Position numbers and translations under genes: made by a program. Shown here piece by piece: positions 8,784-17,326 of a stretch of 64,000 nt of DNA (position 1 is the stretch's first letter; every line of letters begins with the position of its first letter). This DNA is from Rhizobacter sp964253025. GTDB taxonomy: Bacteria > Pseudomonadota > Gammaproteobacteria > Burkholderiales > Burkholderiaceae_C. The notes below the pieces were generated by a model. It was not told the DNA's origin. It did no database searches and saw only the letters and a program-made list of their open reading frames with translations. The stretch spans positions 372,001 to 436,000 of the forward strand of contig NZ_CAXUQC020000001.1 of assembly GCF_964253025.1 (NCBI RefSeq), in the 5' to 3' direction.

Positions 8784-9060
8784 CCCACCTGACGGGTCCG
8801 ACATGCCATCGTGTTGTACGAGCCGTTGCTAGTGATGGGCGCGTGCCTGAGCCGTCCGGCACGTGCCTCGTGCTGAAACACCACTACCGGCGCGTCGCTG
8901 GAGCTCGTCTTGAGGAGGCCGAGGACCGCTAGGGAATGGCTCATCGTCGGCGTCACCTCCGCAGGCGAAGCTCAGGGCAGCTGCGATCGGGATGTGTAGG
9001 CCGCGACGGGAGCGGCGCGTGACACGTATGAGCGCTCTTGGCGAAGTGCGATAGCAAGGG
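8784..9060. other. Convergent spacer between the fusion gene and the WbpM-type gene
   Basis: This 277-bp gap lies between two convergent genes. No reading frame continues the missing dehydratase domain of the upstream fusion protein. A weak 5-bp inverted repeat (GACCC at 8782-8786 and GGGTC at 8794-8798) has no T-run, so no intrinsic terminator is called. Confidence 0.5.
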
Positions 9061-11004
9061 TCAACGTTGCCCGCGATTGTTCGCCGCTCTGCCATTGATC
9101 TCGACGGAGGATACGTACTCCGGCACCAGATTCTCAAGCTGGCGTAGCATCCCGTCCACGTCGTTGACATCACATGCGGCCTGTAGCGAGTCGATCATCT
9201 TGTCGAGGAGTGCGGGCTCGATGTAGCGCTCGTGAGCGCACATGATGCGCGAGTGCTCGCTCGGACGGACGTTGTCGCCGATAAGCAGTTCCTCGTACAG
9301 CTTCTCTCCGGGCCGCAGTCCCACGAATTGGATCTCGATGTCACCGTCGCCATCTTCCTCGGTGCGCTCCGAGAGGCCGGATAGCCGGATCATCGAGCGG
9401 GCGAGGTCGACGATGCGCACGGGCTCCCCCATATCAAGCACAAACACCTCGCCGCCCTTGGCGAGCGCCCCCGCCTGAATCACCAATTGTGCCGCCTCGG
9501 GGATGAGCATGAAGTACCGGATGATGTCTGGGTGGGTGATGGTGATCGGGCCACCGGCCTGGATCTGCTGCTTGAACAGCGGCACCACTGAGCCCGACGA
9601 CCCCAGCACGTTTCCGAACCGAACCATAGAGAAGCACGTGCGAGACCCAGCCCGCTGTGCCGCCGCCTGGAAGACCAGTTCGGCGGTGCGCTTCGAGGCG
9701 CCCATCACGTTCGTCGGTCGAACTGCCTTGTCGGTAGAGACAAGTACGCAGGTCTCGACGCCGGCCGCGATTGCTGCACGTGCCACGGCGCGGCTGCCGA
9801 GCACGTTGTTGCGCAGTCCCTGCTGCATGTTGCTCTCGACGATCGGAACATGCTTGTACGCAGCGGCGTGGTAGACCGTCCCGACCCGGTTTTCCATGAA
9901 CACCCGCGCGAGCAGTTGCTCGTCAAGGACCGTACCAAGCACCGGTTCAATCGAGAGGTCCGGCGCATGGCGCCGCAGTTCCTGATCGATTGCGTACAAC
10001 GCATACTCGGAGTGGTCAAACAGGACGAGGCGGCGTGGATTCTGCGACGCGATCTGCCGGCACAATTCGCTCCCGATCGACCCTCCCGCGCCTGTTACGA
10101 GCACGACCTTGCCGGTGATGTTGCGGGAAAAGAGTTGCGGCTGCGGCGGAACCGGGTCCCGGCCGAGTAGGTCGCTCACCTCGACTTCGCGGAGGTCGGA
10201 CTCGGCCACGTGCCCGTGCTTCACAAGATCGACAAGCCCCGGCAGGATTTTGATGGGTAGCCCAGTGGGTTGCAGCCGCGCCAGCAACTCTCGCTTCTGC
10301 GCACGGGTTGCAGAAGGAATGGCGACCACGACCTGAGAAATATCTAGGCGATCGATCAACTCGTGCAACTGGCTGGGTGCGTGGACCCTCAGGCCTGCAA
10401 TTGACTTGTTGTGCAGCGAGAGGCGGTCGTCGAGAAAGCAGACAGCTTGGTACTCGCGACTGACCTGCATGGTGTGCGCCAACTGGGCGCCGGCCTCGCC
10501 TGCACCGTAGATGGCCGTCCGCACGCGCGAGCGATTGGACCGCTTGAAGCCTTGCAGGAGCAGGCTGCGGGCCATGAACCGGGAGATGACCACGTAGGTG
10601 AATGCGACGAACCAGTACATCAGCAGCGACGAGCGGGGCAGCAGGTGCACGTCGAATGCCATTGCGAGCCCGAACATTGCGAGCACCACGACTGCGAGCG
10701 ACGCGCTCGACGCGAACAGCACCCGGAGGTCGATGTACCGGACAACGGTCCGGTAAAGCCCGGCGGCGCCGAGCACCGGGAGGGTCAGCAGGCCTATCAG
10801 GATCTGGAGGCCAAGCTCGTTTTGCAGCGCCTGCTGTAGGGATCCGAGCCGGACACCTACTGCCGCGATCATGCAGAGGGGAAGGAAGATGGCATCCCCG
10901 CCGATCATGATCGCCAGCTTCCGGGTCGACGTCATGTCGGAGAGGCGACGCCCAATGTGATTTCGCATGGATGGACTGGTTACTATCTGCGGTTCGCTGG
11001 ACAT
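9061..11004 (-). CDS. WbpM/PglF/CapD-type membrane-bound UDP-GlcNAc 4,6-dehydratase
   Basis: A 647-residue protein, full length for the family. About four transmembrane helices span residues 30-145. A first Rossmann domain follows (TAIYGAGEAGAQLA near 163-176), then the catalytic short-chain dehydrogenase domain from residue 300 with VTGAGGSIGSELCRQI. The STDKAVRPTNVMGASK stretch carries the Asp-Lys pair and the MxxxK that replaces YxxxK in the WbpM/PglF group. The enzyme makes UDP-2-acetamido-2,6-dideoxy-4-keto-hexose, the entry point for QuiNAc4N, bacillosamine and legionaminic acid. It alone is on the - strand among + strand genes. Internal methionines at 13 and 24 leave the exact start open. 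Confidence 0.9.
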   Translation of the reverse strand: MSSEPQIVTSPSMRNHIGRRLSDMTSTRKLAIMIGGDAIFLPLCMIAAVGVRLGSLQQALQNELGLQILIGLLTLPVLGAAGLYRTVVRYIDLRVLFASSASLAVVVLAMFGLAMAFDVHLLPRSSLLMYWFVAFTYVVISRFMARSLLLQGFKRSNRSRVRTAIYGAGEAGAQLAHTMQVSREYQAVCFLDDRLSLHNKSIAGLRVHAPSQLHELIDRLDISQVVVAIPSATRAQKRELLARLQPTGLPIKILPGLVDLVKHGHVAESDLREVEVSDLLGRDPVPPQPQLFSRNITGKVVLVTGAGGSIGSELCRQIASQNPRRLVLFDHSEYALYAIDQELRRHAPDLSIEPVLGTVLDEQLLARVFMENRVGTVYHAAAYKHVPIVESNMQQGLRNNVLGSRAVARAAIAAGVETCVLVSTDKAVRPTNVMGASKRTAELVFQAAAQRAGSRTCFSMVRFGNVLGSSGSVVPLFKQQIQAGGPITITHPDIIRYFMLIPEAAQLVIQAGALAKGGEVFVLDMGEPVRIVDLARSMIRLSGLSERTEEDGDGDIEIQFVGLRPGEKLYEELLIGDNVRPSEHSRIMCAHERYIEPALLDKMIDSLQAACDVNDVDGMLRQLENLVPEYVSSVEINGRAANNRGQR

Positions 11005-11317
11005 GCTGCGGAAACGGTTTCAGGCGAACCTACTTGTCATACCTCTCAATGATGCCACGCTACAGCTCACCAGTCCGGCAATTCGTGTCGCTGGCTATGC
11101 GGAACAGAGGTTTTACGCCGTGCGGTCTCGGAAGTCGATGCTCGGTGCAATCCGGGTAGGCGAGGGGAGAAACGCGGCATACTAGCGGTTTATTTCGGTC
11201 GGCCCGCGCCCACACGTGGGGACTGTCGCGGCCCGCCCTTGGTCCAATCGCCGTCCGCTCCGCCTGCTATAGCGCCCTTCACCTGCTCCCTTCGAGACCT
11301 GCGCTCGACGCTGTGCC
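11005..11317. other. Divergent intergenic region, probable promoters
   Basis: This 313-bp spacer separates the - strand WbpM-type gene from the + strand aldolase operon, so both divergent promoters should lie here. It is less GC-rich than the flanks and contains no convincing open frame. No JUMPstart element and no clear -35/-10 pair with good spacing could be named with confidence. Confidence 0.4.
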
Positions 11318-12154
11318 ATGAAATTCCTGATGATCACCAACGATCCCGCCGTGGCTCAGTTCGCCGTGGCCCGGGGGGTAGATCGAATCTTCGTTGACCT
11401 TGAATTTCTTGGAAAAGAGACACGACAGGGGCATCTCGACACCGTGATCAGCCGGCACGCGCCAGAGGACATCGAGCGCGTGCGGCCAGTCGTCCCGGTC
11501 GGCCGGCTACTCGTTCGCGTCAACCCCATGCACGATGGGTCCCAAGCGGAGATCGATGACGCAATTTCGCGCGGGGCCGATATCGTGATGCTCCCGATGT
11601 TCCGAGCGCCTGCTGAAGTGGCCGCTTTCGTCTCGGCCGTGGGTGGCCGGGCGCGCACTTGCCTGCTGATCGAAACCATCTCGGCCGTAGAAAGCGCACC
11701 GCAGTGGTCGCTGCTCCCGGGCATCGACGAAGTTCACGTGGGGCTCAATGATCTGCACCTCGAACTGCAACAGCGGTTCATGTTCCAACCTTTAGCCGAT
11801 GGCGCGGTCGATCCGCTTGCGGTCCTGCTGCGCGATCGGGGTATTCCGTTCGGCATCGGCGGCGTGGCCCGCGTGGGTGAGGGCCTGCTTCCGGCGGAGT
11901 TGCTGTTGGCGGAGCACGTCCGGCTGGGATCGACCGGGGCCATCCTGTCGCGCACCTTCCATCGTCAGGCTCGGACGGTGGAGGAGATCGTGGAGCAGAT
12001 GGATTTCGAGGTCGAGGTGCGCCGACTGCGCGAGGCGTACGTATTGCACCAGGGCGCCTCGCCGCGGCAACTGGCGACGCTTCACACCGAAGTCCAGGGC
12101 CGGGTGGCGACGATCGTCGCCGCGATTGAGGCAAAGTCGAGTCATTCGGCGTGA
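11318..12154 (+). CDS. HpcH/HpaI aldolase/citrate lyase family protein
   Basis: A 278-residue TIM-barrel protein starting MKFLMITNDPAVAQFAVARG. It shows DRIFVDLEF near residue 22, LLVRVN around 65, the metal-ligand region LLIETISAVE near 116 and VHVGLNDLHLEL near 140, matching class II HpcH/HpaI aldolases that use pyruvate-like donors or cleave acyl groups. Such enzymes are not standard members of O-antigen loci. It starts the lower-GC + strand operon and its stop overlaps the MurJ-like flippase start (GTGA). Possible roles are supply or breakdown of a pyruvate-derived acid, or synthesis of an unusual acidic substituent. Its substrate is unknown. Confidence 0.75.
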   Translation: MKFLMITNDPAVAQFAVARGVDRIFVDLEFLGKETRQGHLDTVISRHAPEDIERVRPVVPVGRLLVRVNPMHDGSQAEIDDAISRGADIVMLPMFRAPAEVAAFVSAVGGRARTCLLIETISAVESAPQWSLLPGIDEVHVGLNDLHLELQQRFMFQPLADGAVDPLAVLLRDRGIPFGIGGVARVGEGLLPAELLLAEHVRLGSTGAILSRTFHRQARTVEEIVEQMDFEVEVRRLREAYVLHQGASPRQLATLHTEVQGRVATIVAAIEAKSSHSA

Positions 12155-13668
12155 CGGGGGGGCGTGCTCGACTGGGGCGATTCGCCGTCGGCACGGGAGC
12201 GCTCCTCAGCTTGGCCCTGCTCGCCGGACGAGCCGCGGGTTTCATCCGGGAGATGCTTCTCGCATCGTCGCTGGGGGCGTCGGCAGAAGCCGATTTTGCC
12301 GTACTGCTGCTCACGCTGCCCGACCTGCTCGTCAACCTACTGCTTTCCGGCGGGCTGAGCGTTGCGCTGATCCCGGTCTTCCGGGAGTCAGAAACGGGGC
12401 ACTCCCGCGCTGTGTTTCAGCATGCGCTGCTTGTCGTGACGCTTGTCTTTTCCGCCCTTGCGCTGTGGGTGGCGTTGTGGCCGGCAATGTGGTTGGGCCT
12501 GCTCGCGCCGGGAGGGCGGTTCGATCTGTCGGCGCCCATGCGCACAGCGATCCTCCTGGTTGCGCTCGCGGTGCCGCTAACCGCGATTGCCGGCGTGTCC
12601 ACCGCCTGGCTCAACGCGCGCGATCGCTTTTTCGTCGCCGGCTGCGGCACGCTCATCTTCAACCTCTGCATCATCGTGGCGCTCGCGAGCGCAGGGAGTT
12701 ACACAGAGTTGCGGGTGCTCGAGCTGATTGGGTGGGGAGTGTTCGTGGGTGCATTGCTCCGCTTCGGCGCACAGGCGGTCGCGCTGCCGCGCACAGCTTG
12801 GCGGATCGAGCGGGGCCCCTGGCGCATCGACGGCCTCCTTCTGAGGGCGTTCCTCGCGGCCATGACAGCCTCATCGCTGATGCTGCTCGTGCCTGTGATC
12901 GTGCGCGCGCTCGCATCCGTCGCGGGAACGGGGGCTCTGGCGTCCTTCAACTACGCCACGAAGCTCGTCGAGCTGCCAGTTGGCATCTTGATCACTACCC
13001 TCGCCACGGTTGCCTTTCCCCATTTGAGCGGGTTGTTGTCGCAGGGGGATCGCGACGCGGCGAATCGCGCGGTCGGCGTCAGCCTCGCGCGTTGCGCGGT
13101 TCTCGCGGTGGCCGTCGTCCTTCCGGGGTGGTGGTTCGCTGATGCCGTCGTCGAACTGCTTTTCATGCGCGGCCGGCTTGACGCAGCAGCGACTGCCCGC
13201 ATCGTCGAACTGACCCGCGTGCTCGTCCTGGCCGTGCCGTTTATCGGAGTAGCCGCGCTTGCAACGGCCCACCTCAACGCAGATCGGCGCACCGGGACCG
13301 TGCTGCGTATCAACTTCGCATGCCTGATGGCGCTGCCGCTGCTCGCGGCGCCAGGACTCTGGCTCGCTTCACCGGCTGCCCTCATGGGCGCCGTCGTCGC
13401 GTTCTACGTGTTACTTGCCGCCGCGATGTCTCGCGCTGCGGGGGTTGTGTGGGTCGGTGAGGGAGGCTGGATGAACCGTAGAATGTACCCTGCGTGCGCG
13501 GGCGGCGCCTTGGCCGGGGCTGCGCTCATCGCAGGCGCCACCGTCTTGGGTCTTTCGGACCCGCGTCTGCGCACCGCAGCGGCTGTCGCCGCGTTTTCAG
13601 TCATCACAGTGGTGGGATTGCGTTTGCTTTCGAACTCCAGTGTCGCGCACGATACTGCCGGCCAATGA
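12151..13668 (+). CDS. MurJ-like lipid-linked oligosaccharide flippase
   Basis: A 505-residue membrane protein with about 13-14 hydrophobic helices, starting at GTG within the aldolase stop. The opening LLAGRAAGFIREMLLASSLGASAEADFAV resembles the MurJ/MviN signature (RxxGfxRe...lGas..aDaf). It may flip a polysaccharide repeat unit, as several MurJ paralogues in polysaccharide loci are thought to do, rather than lipid II; its place in the operon favours this. It ends overlapping the second initiating transferase by ATGA. The housekeeping murJ would be elsewhere in the genome. Confidence 0.8.
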   Translation: MTGGRARLGRFAVGTGALLSLALLAGRAAGFIREMLLASSLGASAEADFAVLLLTLPDLLVNLLLSGGLSVALIPVFRESETGHSRAVFQHALLVVTLVFSALALWVALWPAMWLGLLAPGGRFDLSAPMRTAILLVALAVPLTAIAGVSTAWLNARDRFFVAGCGTLIFNLCIIVALASAGSYTELRVLELIGWGVFVGALLRFGAQAVALPRTAWRIERGPWRIDGLLLRAFLAAMTASSLMLLVPVIVRALASVAGTGALASFNYATKLVELPVGILITTLATVAFPHLSGLLSQGDRDAANRAVGVSLARCAVLAVAVVLPGWWFADAVVELLFMRGRLDAAATARIVELTRVLVLAVPFIGVAALATAHLNADRRTGTVLRINFACLMALPLLAAPGLWLASPAALMGAVVAFYVLLAAAMSRAAGVVWVGEGGWMNRRMYPACAGGALAGAALIAGATVLGLSDPRLRTAAAVAAFSVITVVGLRLLSNSSVAHDTAGQ

Positions 13669-14219
13669 AGAGATTGATCGATATTGCGCTGGCGTTGTTC
13701 ACGCTGGCCGTCATGTCTCCCGCCCTCATCGCAGTGGCGTTCGCGGTGTATCGCTTCGACCGCGGTCCGGTCTTCTACCGGCAGGTGCGAGTGGGCCGTG
13801 GCGGCCGGCACTTCCACATGCTCAAGTTCCGTAGCATGGTGCTGAACGCGGATCGTATCGGAGGCTACTCCACCGCGGAAGGCGATCCGCGCATTACACC
13901 GGTGGGGCGCTTCATTCGCCGAACGAGCCTTGACGAACTGCCCCAAGTGTTCAATGTGCTTTCGGGCGACATGAGTCTCGTGGGTCCCCGGCCGGACGTG
14001 CCGGCGCAGCGTGCCCTCTATACTGCAGAGGAATGGTCGCTGCGCCACCGTGTGCGGCCTGGCATCACCGGTCTCGCGCAGGCGACGCTACGTTCGACCG
14101 CGACCCCCGAAGAGCGCAAGCGCCTCGACCTCGAATACGCAAGGTCGAGTTCCATTGGACTCGATGCGCGCATCATCAAGCTGACCTTCAAGCAGATTTT
14201 CGGAACCGGTGGCAACTGA
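13665..14219 (+). CDS. Initiating sugar-phosphate transferase (PglC-like, stand-alone)
   Basis: A 184-residue monotopic phosphoglycosyl transferase starting MKRLIDIALALFTLAVMSP, a re-entrant membrane helix. It has the family motifs RGPVFYRQVRVGRGGRHF, LKFRSM, the catalytic pair D90-E91 in SLDELPQVF and GPRPDVPAQ. It would transfer a sugar phosphate (such as a di-N-acetylbacillosamine- or QuiNAc4NAc-type phosphate) to undecaprenyl phosphate. This is the second such enzyme in the locus; the first is the fused gene at 7368. It overlaps the MurJ-like gene and is followed after 2 bp by the asparagine-synthetase-like gene. Confidence 0.88.
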   Translation: MKRLIDIALALFTLAVMSPALIAVAFAVYRFDRGPVFYRQVRVGRGGRHFHMLKFRSMVLNADRIGGYSTAEGDPRITPVGRFIRRTSLDELPQVFNVLSGDMSLVGPRPDVPAQRALYTAEEWSLRHRVRPGITGLAQATLRSTATPEERKRLDLEYARSSSIGLDARIIKLTFKQIFGTGGN

Positions 14220-14221
14220 CC

Positions 14222-15991
14222 ATGTGTGGCATCTTTGGGTATTTTCACCGTGAGGGCCGCTCGCTGGACTCCGGCGTGCTTCAGGCCATGGGGCATGCCA
14301 TCGTGCATCGCGGCCCCGACGATCAGGGCGTCTTCGCGGCGAAAGGGGCCGCCCTCGGCAACCAGCGCCTGTCAGTCATCGACATCCAGGGCGGGCACCA
14401 GCCCTTCGTCTCGGACGATGGCCGCATCGTCGTAGTGCAGAACGGCGAAATCTTTAACCATGTCGAACTGGCGGCGGAGCTGGCTGGCGGCCCGTTCGCA
14501 TGCCGCACCCATTCAGACACTGAAGTGCTGCTGCGTCTGTACGAATCCGAGGGCATCGGCTTCATACGAAAGCTGAACGGCATGTTTGCCATCGCGATCT
14601 ACGACGCCGGCGAACAGGCCATGTACCTCGTGCGGGACCGCATCGGCGTCAAGCCGCTCTACGTCCATGACGACGGGGTGCAGCTCACCTTCGGCTCTGA
14701 GATCAAGGCCATGTTGCCAGGACTCGAGGTGCGGCCCGTTCTGAACGAGACGGCGCTGCACCACTACCTAACCTTCAATTACGTCCCGGCTCCGCACACC
14801 ATCTACAGCGGCGTGCGGCATCTAATGCCGGGTCACCTGCTGAAGATTACGCGCGGAGGTGTCACCACGTCGCGTTGGTGGAATCTCGCCGACATGGTGC
14901 CTGTGCACGGCCGGGACGAGGGCGAGTGGATCGAGGAGTTCAACGCCATCCTCGACGACGCGGTGCGACTGCGGTTGCGCAGCGACGTGCCGTTCGGTGC
15001 GTTCCTGTCCGGCGGCGTCGATTCGAGCACCATCGTAGGGCTCATGGCGCGGCATCTCGATGAACCGGTGAAGACTTTCTGCATCGGTTTTCAGGACCCA
15101 CGCTACGACGAGTCCAGTTTCGCGCAAGAAGCGGCGGAGCGCTTCGGCACGCGCCACGTGATGGAGCGTGTCGATCCCGACATGCTCGATCTGTGGCCGC
15201 TGGCGACGTACCACTGCGACCAGCCGCACGGCGACATCTCATTCCTGCCCACGTACCGGGTGGCCGAGCTCGCCCGCAAGCATGTCACTGTGGTGTTGAC
15301 GGGCGACGGCGGTGACGAGCTGTTCGCTGGCTACGAGAAGCACCAGGACTTCTTCGCCCGTCCCGGCGTTGACGGCCTGTCGGATGCGGAATTCCGTCGC
15401 ACCTACTTCGACAGCATCTCGCTCTTCTCGCCTGCCACCAAAAGCTCGATCTACTCGAACTCTACAGGGCGGGCACTGGCAGGCATCGATTCCTTCGATG
15501 TCGCTGCGCCCTACTTCGACGAGGTCGCCCACCAAGACCGCATCAATCAGGCCCTCTACCTCGACATGCAGTTGCTGCTCTCGGGGAACAACCTGGTCAA
15601 GCCCGATCGCATGGGCATGGCTGTTTCGCTCGAGGCTCGCACGCCGTTCTTGGACTACCGAATGATGGAGTTCGCCTTTCGCATGCCTGGGGACCTGAAG
15701 CTCCGTGATGGCGAAACCAAATACCTCTACAAGAAGGCGGTTCAACCGCTGATCGGCGAACGACTAGCGTATCGCCGCAAGCAGATGTTCACCGTTCCGG
15801 TGGGGGACTGGTTCCGCGGCGAAAAGGCGAGCTACTGCCATGAGCGGCTCCAGCATCTCCTATCGAAGACCTCATTGTTCAATCCTTCGGCCGTGCATGG
15901 TCTGCTTCAGCGCCACCGCGATGGGATCACGAACCACACGCGGGAGTTGCGCGCGCTTGTCTCTCTGTCTCACTGGCTCGATCGCTGCTGA
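14222..15991 (+). CDS. asnB: Glutamine-hydrolysing asparagine synthetase family protein (AsnB/WbpS-like)
   Basis: A 589-residue protein starting MCGIFGYF. Cys2 becomes the class II glutaminase nucleophile after Met removal, and VHRGPDDQG and NGEIFNH are in the glutaminase half. The synthetase half has the ATP PP-loop LSGGVDSSTIVGL near residue 263 and VLTGDGGDELFAGYEKH. In polysaccharide loci such proteins are thought to amidate sugar carboxylates rather than aspartate. The diamino-uronic acid genes at the left of the window would offer such a carboxyl group. An ordinary asparagine synthetase role cannot be excluded. Confidence 0.88.
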   Translation: MCGIFGYFHREGRSLDSGVLQAMGHAIVHRGPDDQGVFAAKGAALGNQRLSVIDIQGGHQPFVSDDGRIVVVQNGEIFNHVELAAELAGGPFACRTHSDTEVLLRLYESEGIGFIRKLNGMFAIAIYDAGEQAMYLVRDRIGVKPLYVHDDGVQLTFGSEIKAMLPGLEVRPVLNETALHHYLTFNYVPAPHTIYSGVRHLMPGHLLKITRGGVTTSRWWNLADMVPVHGRDEGEWIEEFNAILDDAVRLRLRSDVPFGAFLSGGVDSSTIVGLMARHLDEPVKTFCIGFQDPRYDESSFAQEAAERFGTRHVMERVDPDMLDLWPLATYHCDQPHGDISFLPTYRVAELARKHVTVVLTGDGGDELFAGYEKHQDFFARPGVDGLSDAEFRRTYFDSISLFSPATKSSIYSNSTGRALAGIDSFDVAAPYFDEVAHQDRINQALYLDMQLLLSGNNLVKPDRMGMAVSLEARTPFLDYRMMEFAFRMPGDLKLRDGETKYLYKKAVQPLIGERLAYRRKQMFTVPVGDWFRGEKASYCHERLQHLLSKTSLFNPSAVHGLLQRHRDGITNHTRELRALVSLSHWLDRC

Positions 15992-16267
15992 GCCGAGCGA
16001 TGGCTACCATTCGCTATCACCTCGACCGGCTTCGCTCGCCGAGCGTCCACTGTACTCACCAGTATGACGATCGATCGGACTGCAACCTAAACCTCGGAAG
16101 CCTCTGCACCTTCTGGGGCGTGACGTTTGGCGCGGCCTCGCCTCAGATGGGGGCCGAAGGTGCGAAGGGGCGAGTGGGGAATGGCGGTGACGAAGGCCGG
16201 GGGGCTCCCTTCCGATACCTCCACGGCACCAAGGTAGACTCATTCTTGTGCTCAATGGTGATGCGCG
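15992..16267. other. Intergenic spacer before the O-acyltransferase gene
   Basis: This 276-bp gap follows an otherwise tightly packed operon. A short frame at 16000-16275 has no recognisable protein character. A possible -10-like TAGACT occurs at about 16233-16238 without a convincing -35, so an internal promoter is possible but unproven. No terminator hairpin with a T-run was seen. Confidence 0.4.
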
Positions 16268-17326
16268 ATGCATGACTCCGCGGCGGTTCGACCTGTTCGC
16301 GTCGTGCGCCTGCATGCCCTAGACCTGCTTCGGGGACTTTGTTCGATCGGGGTCGCCGCCTACCACTTCAGTTTGTGGAGCGAACTTCCGGTGGGTTCGG
16401 CTGGCCATACCATTCTGGCGATGTTTGGTACCTACGGCGTGTCGGTGTTCTTCGTGCTCAGTGGCTACAGTCTCGCCCACGCTTACGAACATCAGTTCCG
16501 ATGCGGTCTGCAGGCCGATGTGGTTAAGGCCTATTTTCAGCGGCGGCTGGGGCGGTTGGCACCGCTATTCGCGGTGGTGCTGCTGTTGTCGGTGGCCGGC
16601 AAGCTGCTCGTTACAGGCAAGCCTGTCGATCCATACGTGTTTCTTGCTAACCTAACGCTAGTGTTTGGTATCGTGGACCCGGCGGCCACGCCGATCGTCG
16701 GGGGCTGGAGTATCGGCGTCGAGGTCGTGTTCTACATCGTATTTCCGCTGCTTGTGCTACTGCGCCGCTCGGCCGTCCAGGTGCTGCTAGCGACCTTGGT
16801 GCTTGCCGCCTGGATGGACAATTCGCTGCGCATGCACACCACGCTGGCCGAAGGGTGGCTTCTCTACGTCCATCCAGCCAACCAGGCAATCTTCTTCATC
16901 GCTGGTGTGTACCTCTCTCTCTTCGACGGTCACGTACGTCGTCTGGGCTCGGGGCCGCACGTCGTCGCCTTAGCCCTTGGGCTCGTCGCAATGATGGCCT
17001 TCGTAGGTGCGGGGGCTAGGGACGAACTGGCACTTGTCACCGGCTGGCGGCGAGTTCTTCTGGTGGCGACATCGATTGCGCTGGTGGCGGCACTCGCGCG
17101 CCTGTCCCTGGAAGGTGCGACGGCCCGCGCCGGTTCTCTGCTTGGCGGGCTGAGCTATCCACTCTATCTGATCCACCCGCTCGTCTTTTTCGCCGTGGGC
17201 AAACGACTGGATGCGGCAGTACCGACGCTGCTGTTTCTCCTCTTGGCAACCGCGCTAGTGGCAATCGCCGCCGACCGCTGGTTCGACGCTCCATTGCAAC
17301 GCCGCGTGAAGGGGCTCGGATGGTGA
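16268..17326 (+). CDS. Acyltransferase 3 family membrane O-acyltransferase (OafA-like)
   Basis: A 352-residue protein of about ten transmembrane helices. The N-terminal region has RLHALDLLRGLCSIGVAAYHFSLW, matching the family RxxDxLRG...a..H pattern with the likely catalytic histidine in AYHF, and FFVLSGYSLAHAYE follows. FQRRLGRLAPLF is the conserved arginine loop and GGWSIGVEVVFYIVFPLL the later conserved segment. These enzymes acetylate sugar hydroxyls of O-antigens or capsules using a cytoplasmic acyl donor. It overlaps the next gene by 7 bp. It lies in the lowest-GC stretch, as serotype-specific genes often do. Confidence 0.88.
   Translation: MHDSAAVRPVRVVRLHALDLLRGLCSIGVAAYHFSLWSELPVGSAGHTILAMFGTYGVSVFFVLSGYSLAHAYEHQFRCGLQADVVKAYFQRRLGRLAPLFAVVLLLSVAGKLLVTGKPVDPYVFLANLTLVFGIVDPAATPIVGGWSIGVEVVFYIVFPLLVLLRRSAVQVLLATLVLAAWMDNSLRMHTTLAEGWLLYVHPANQAIFFIAGVYLSLFDGHVRRLGSGPHVVALALGLVAMMAFVGAGARDELALVTGWRRVLLVATSIALVAALARLSLEGATARAGSLLGGLSYPLYLIHPLVFFAVGKRLDAAVPTLLFLLLATALVAIAADRWFDAPLQRRVKGLGW

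Noticed and set aside
8784..9060. Remnant of the missing dehydratase domain after the fusion gene
   Set aside because: None of the frames gives dehydratase motifs and stops are frequent. The protein ends cleanly at 8783.
16000..16275. Open frame of about 90 codons before the acyltransferase
   Set aside because: Its amino-acid composition looks random, it has no ribosome binding site, and it overlaps the real start at 16268.
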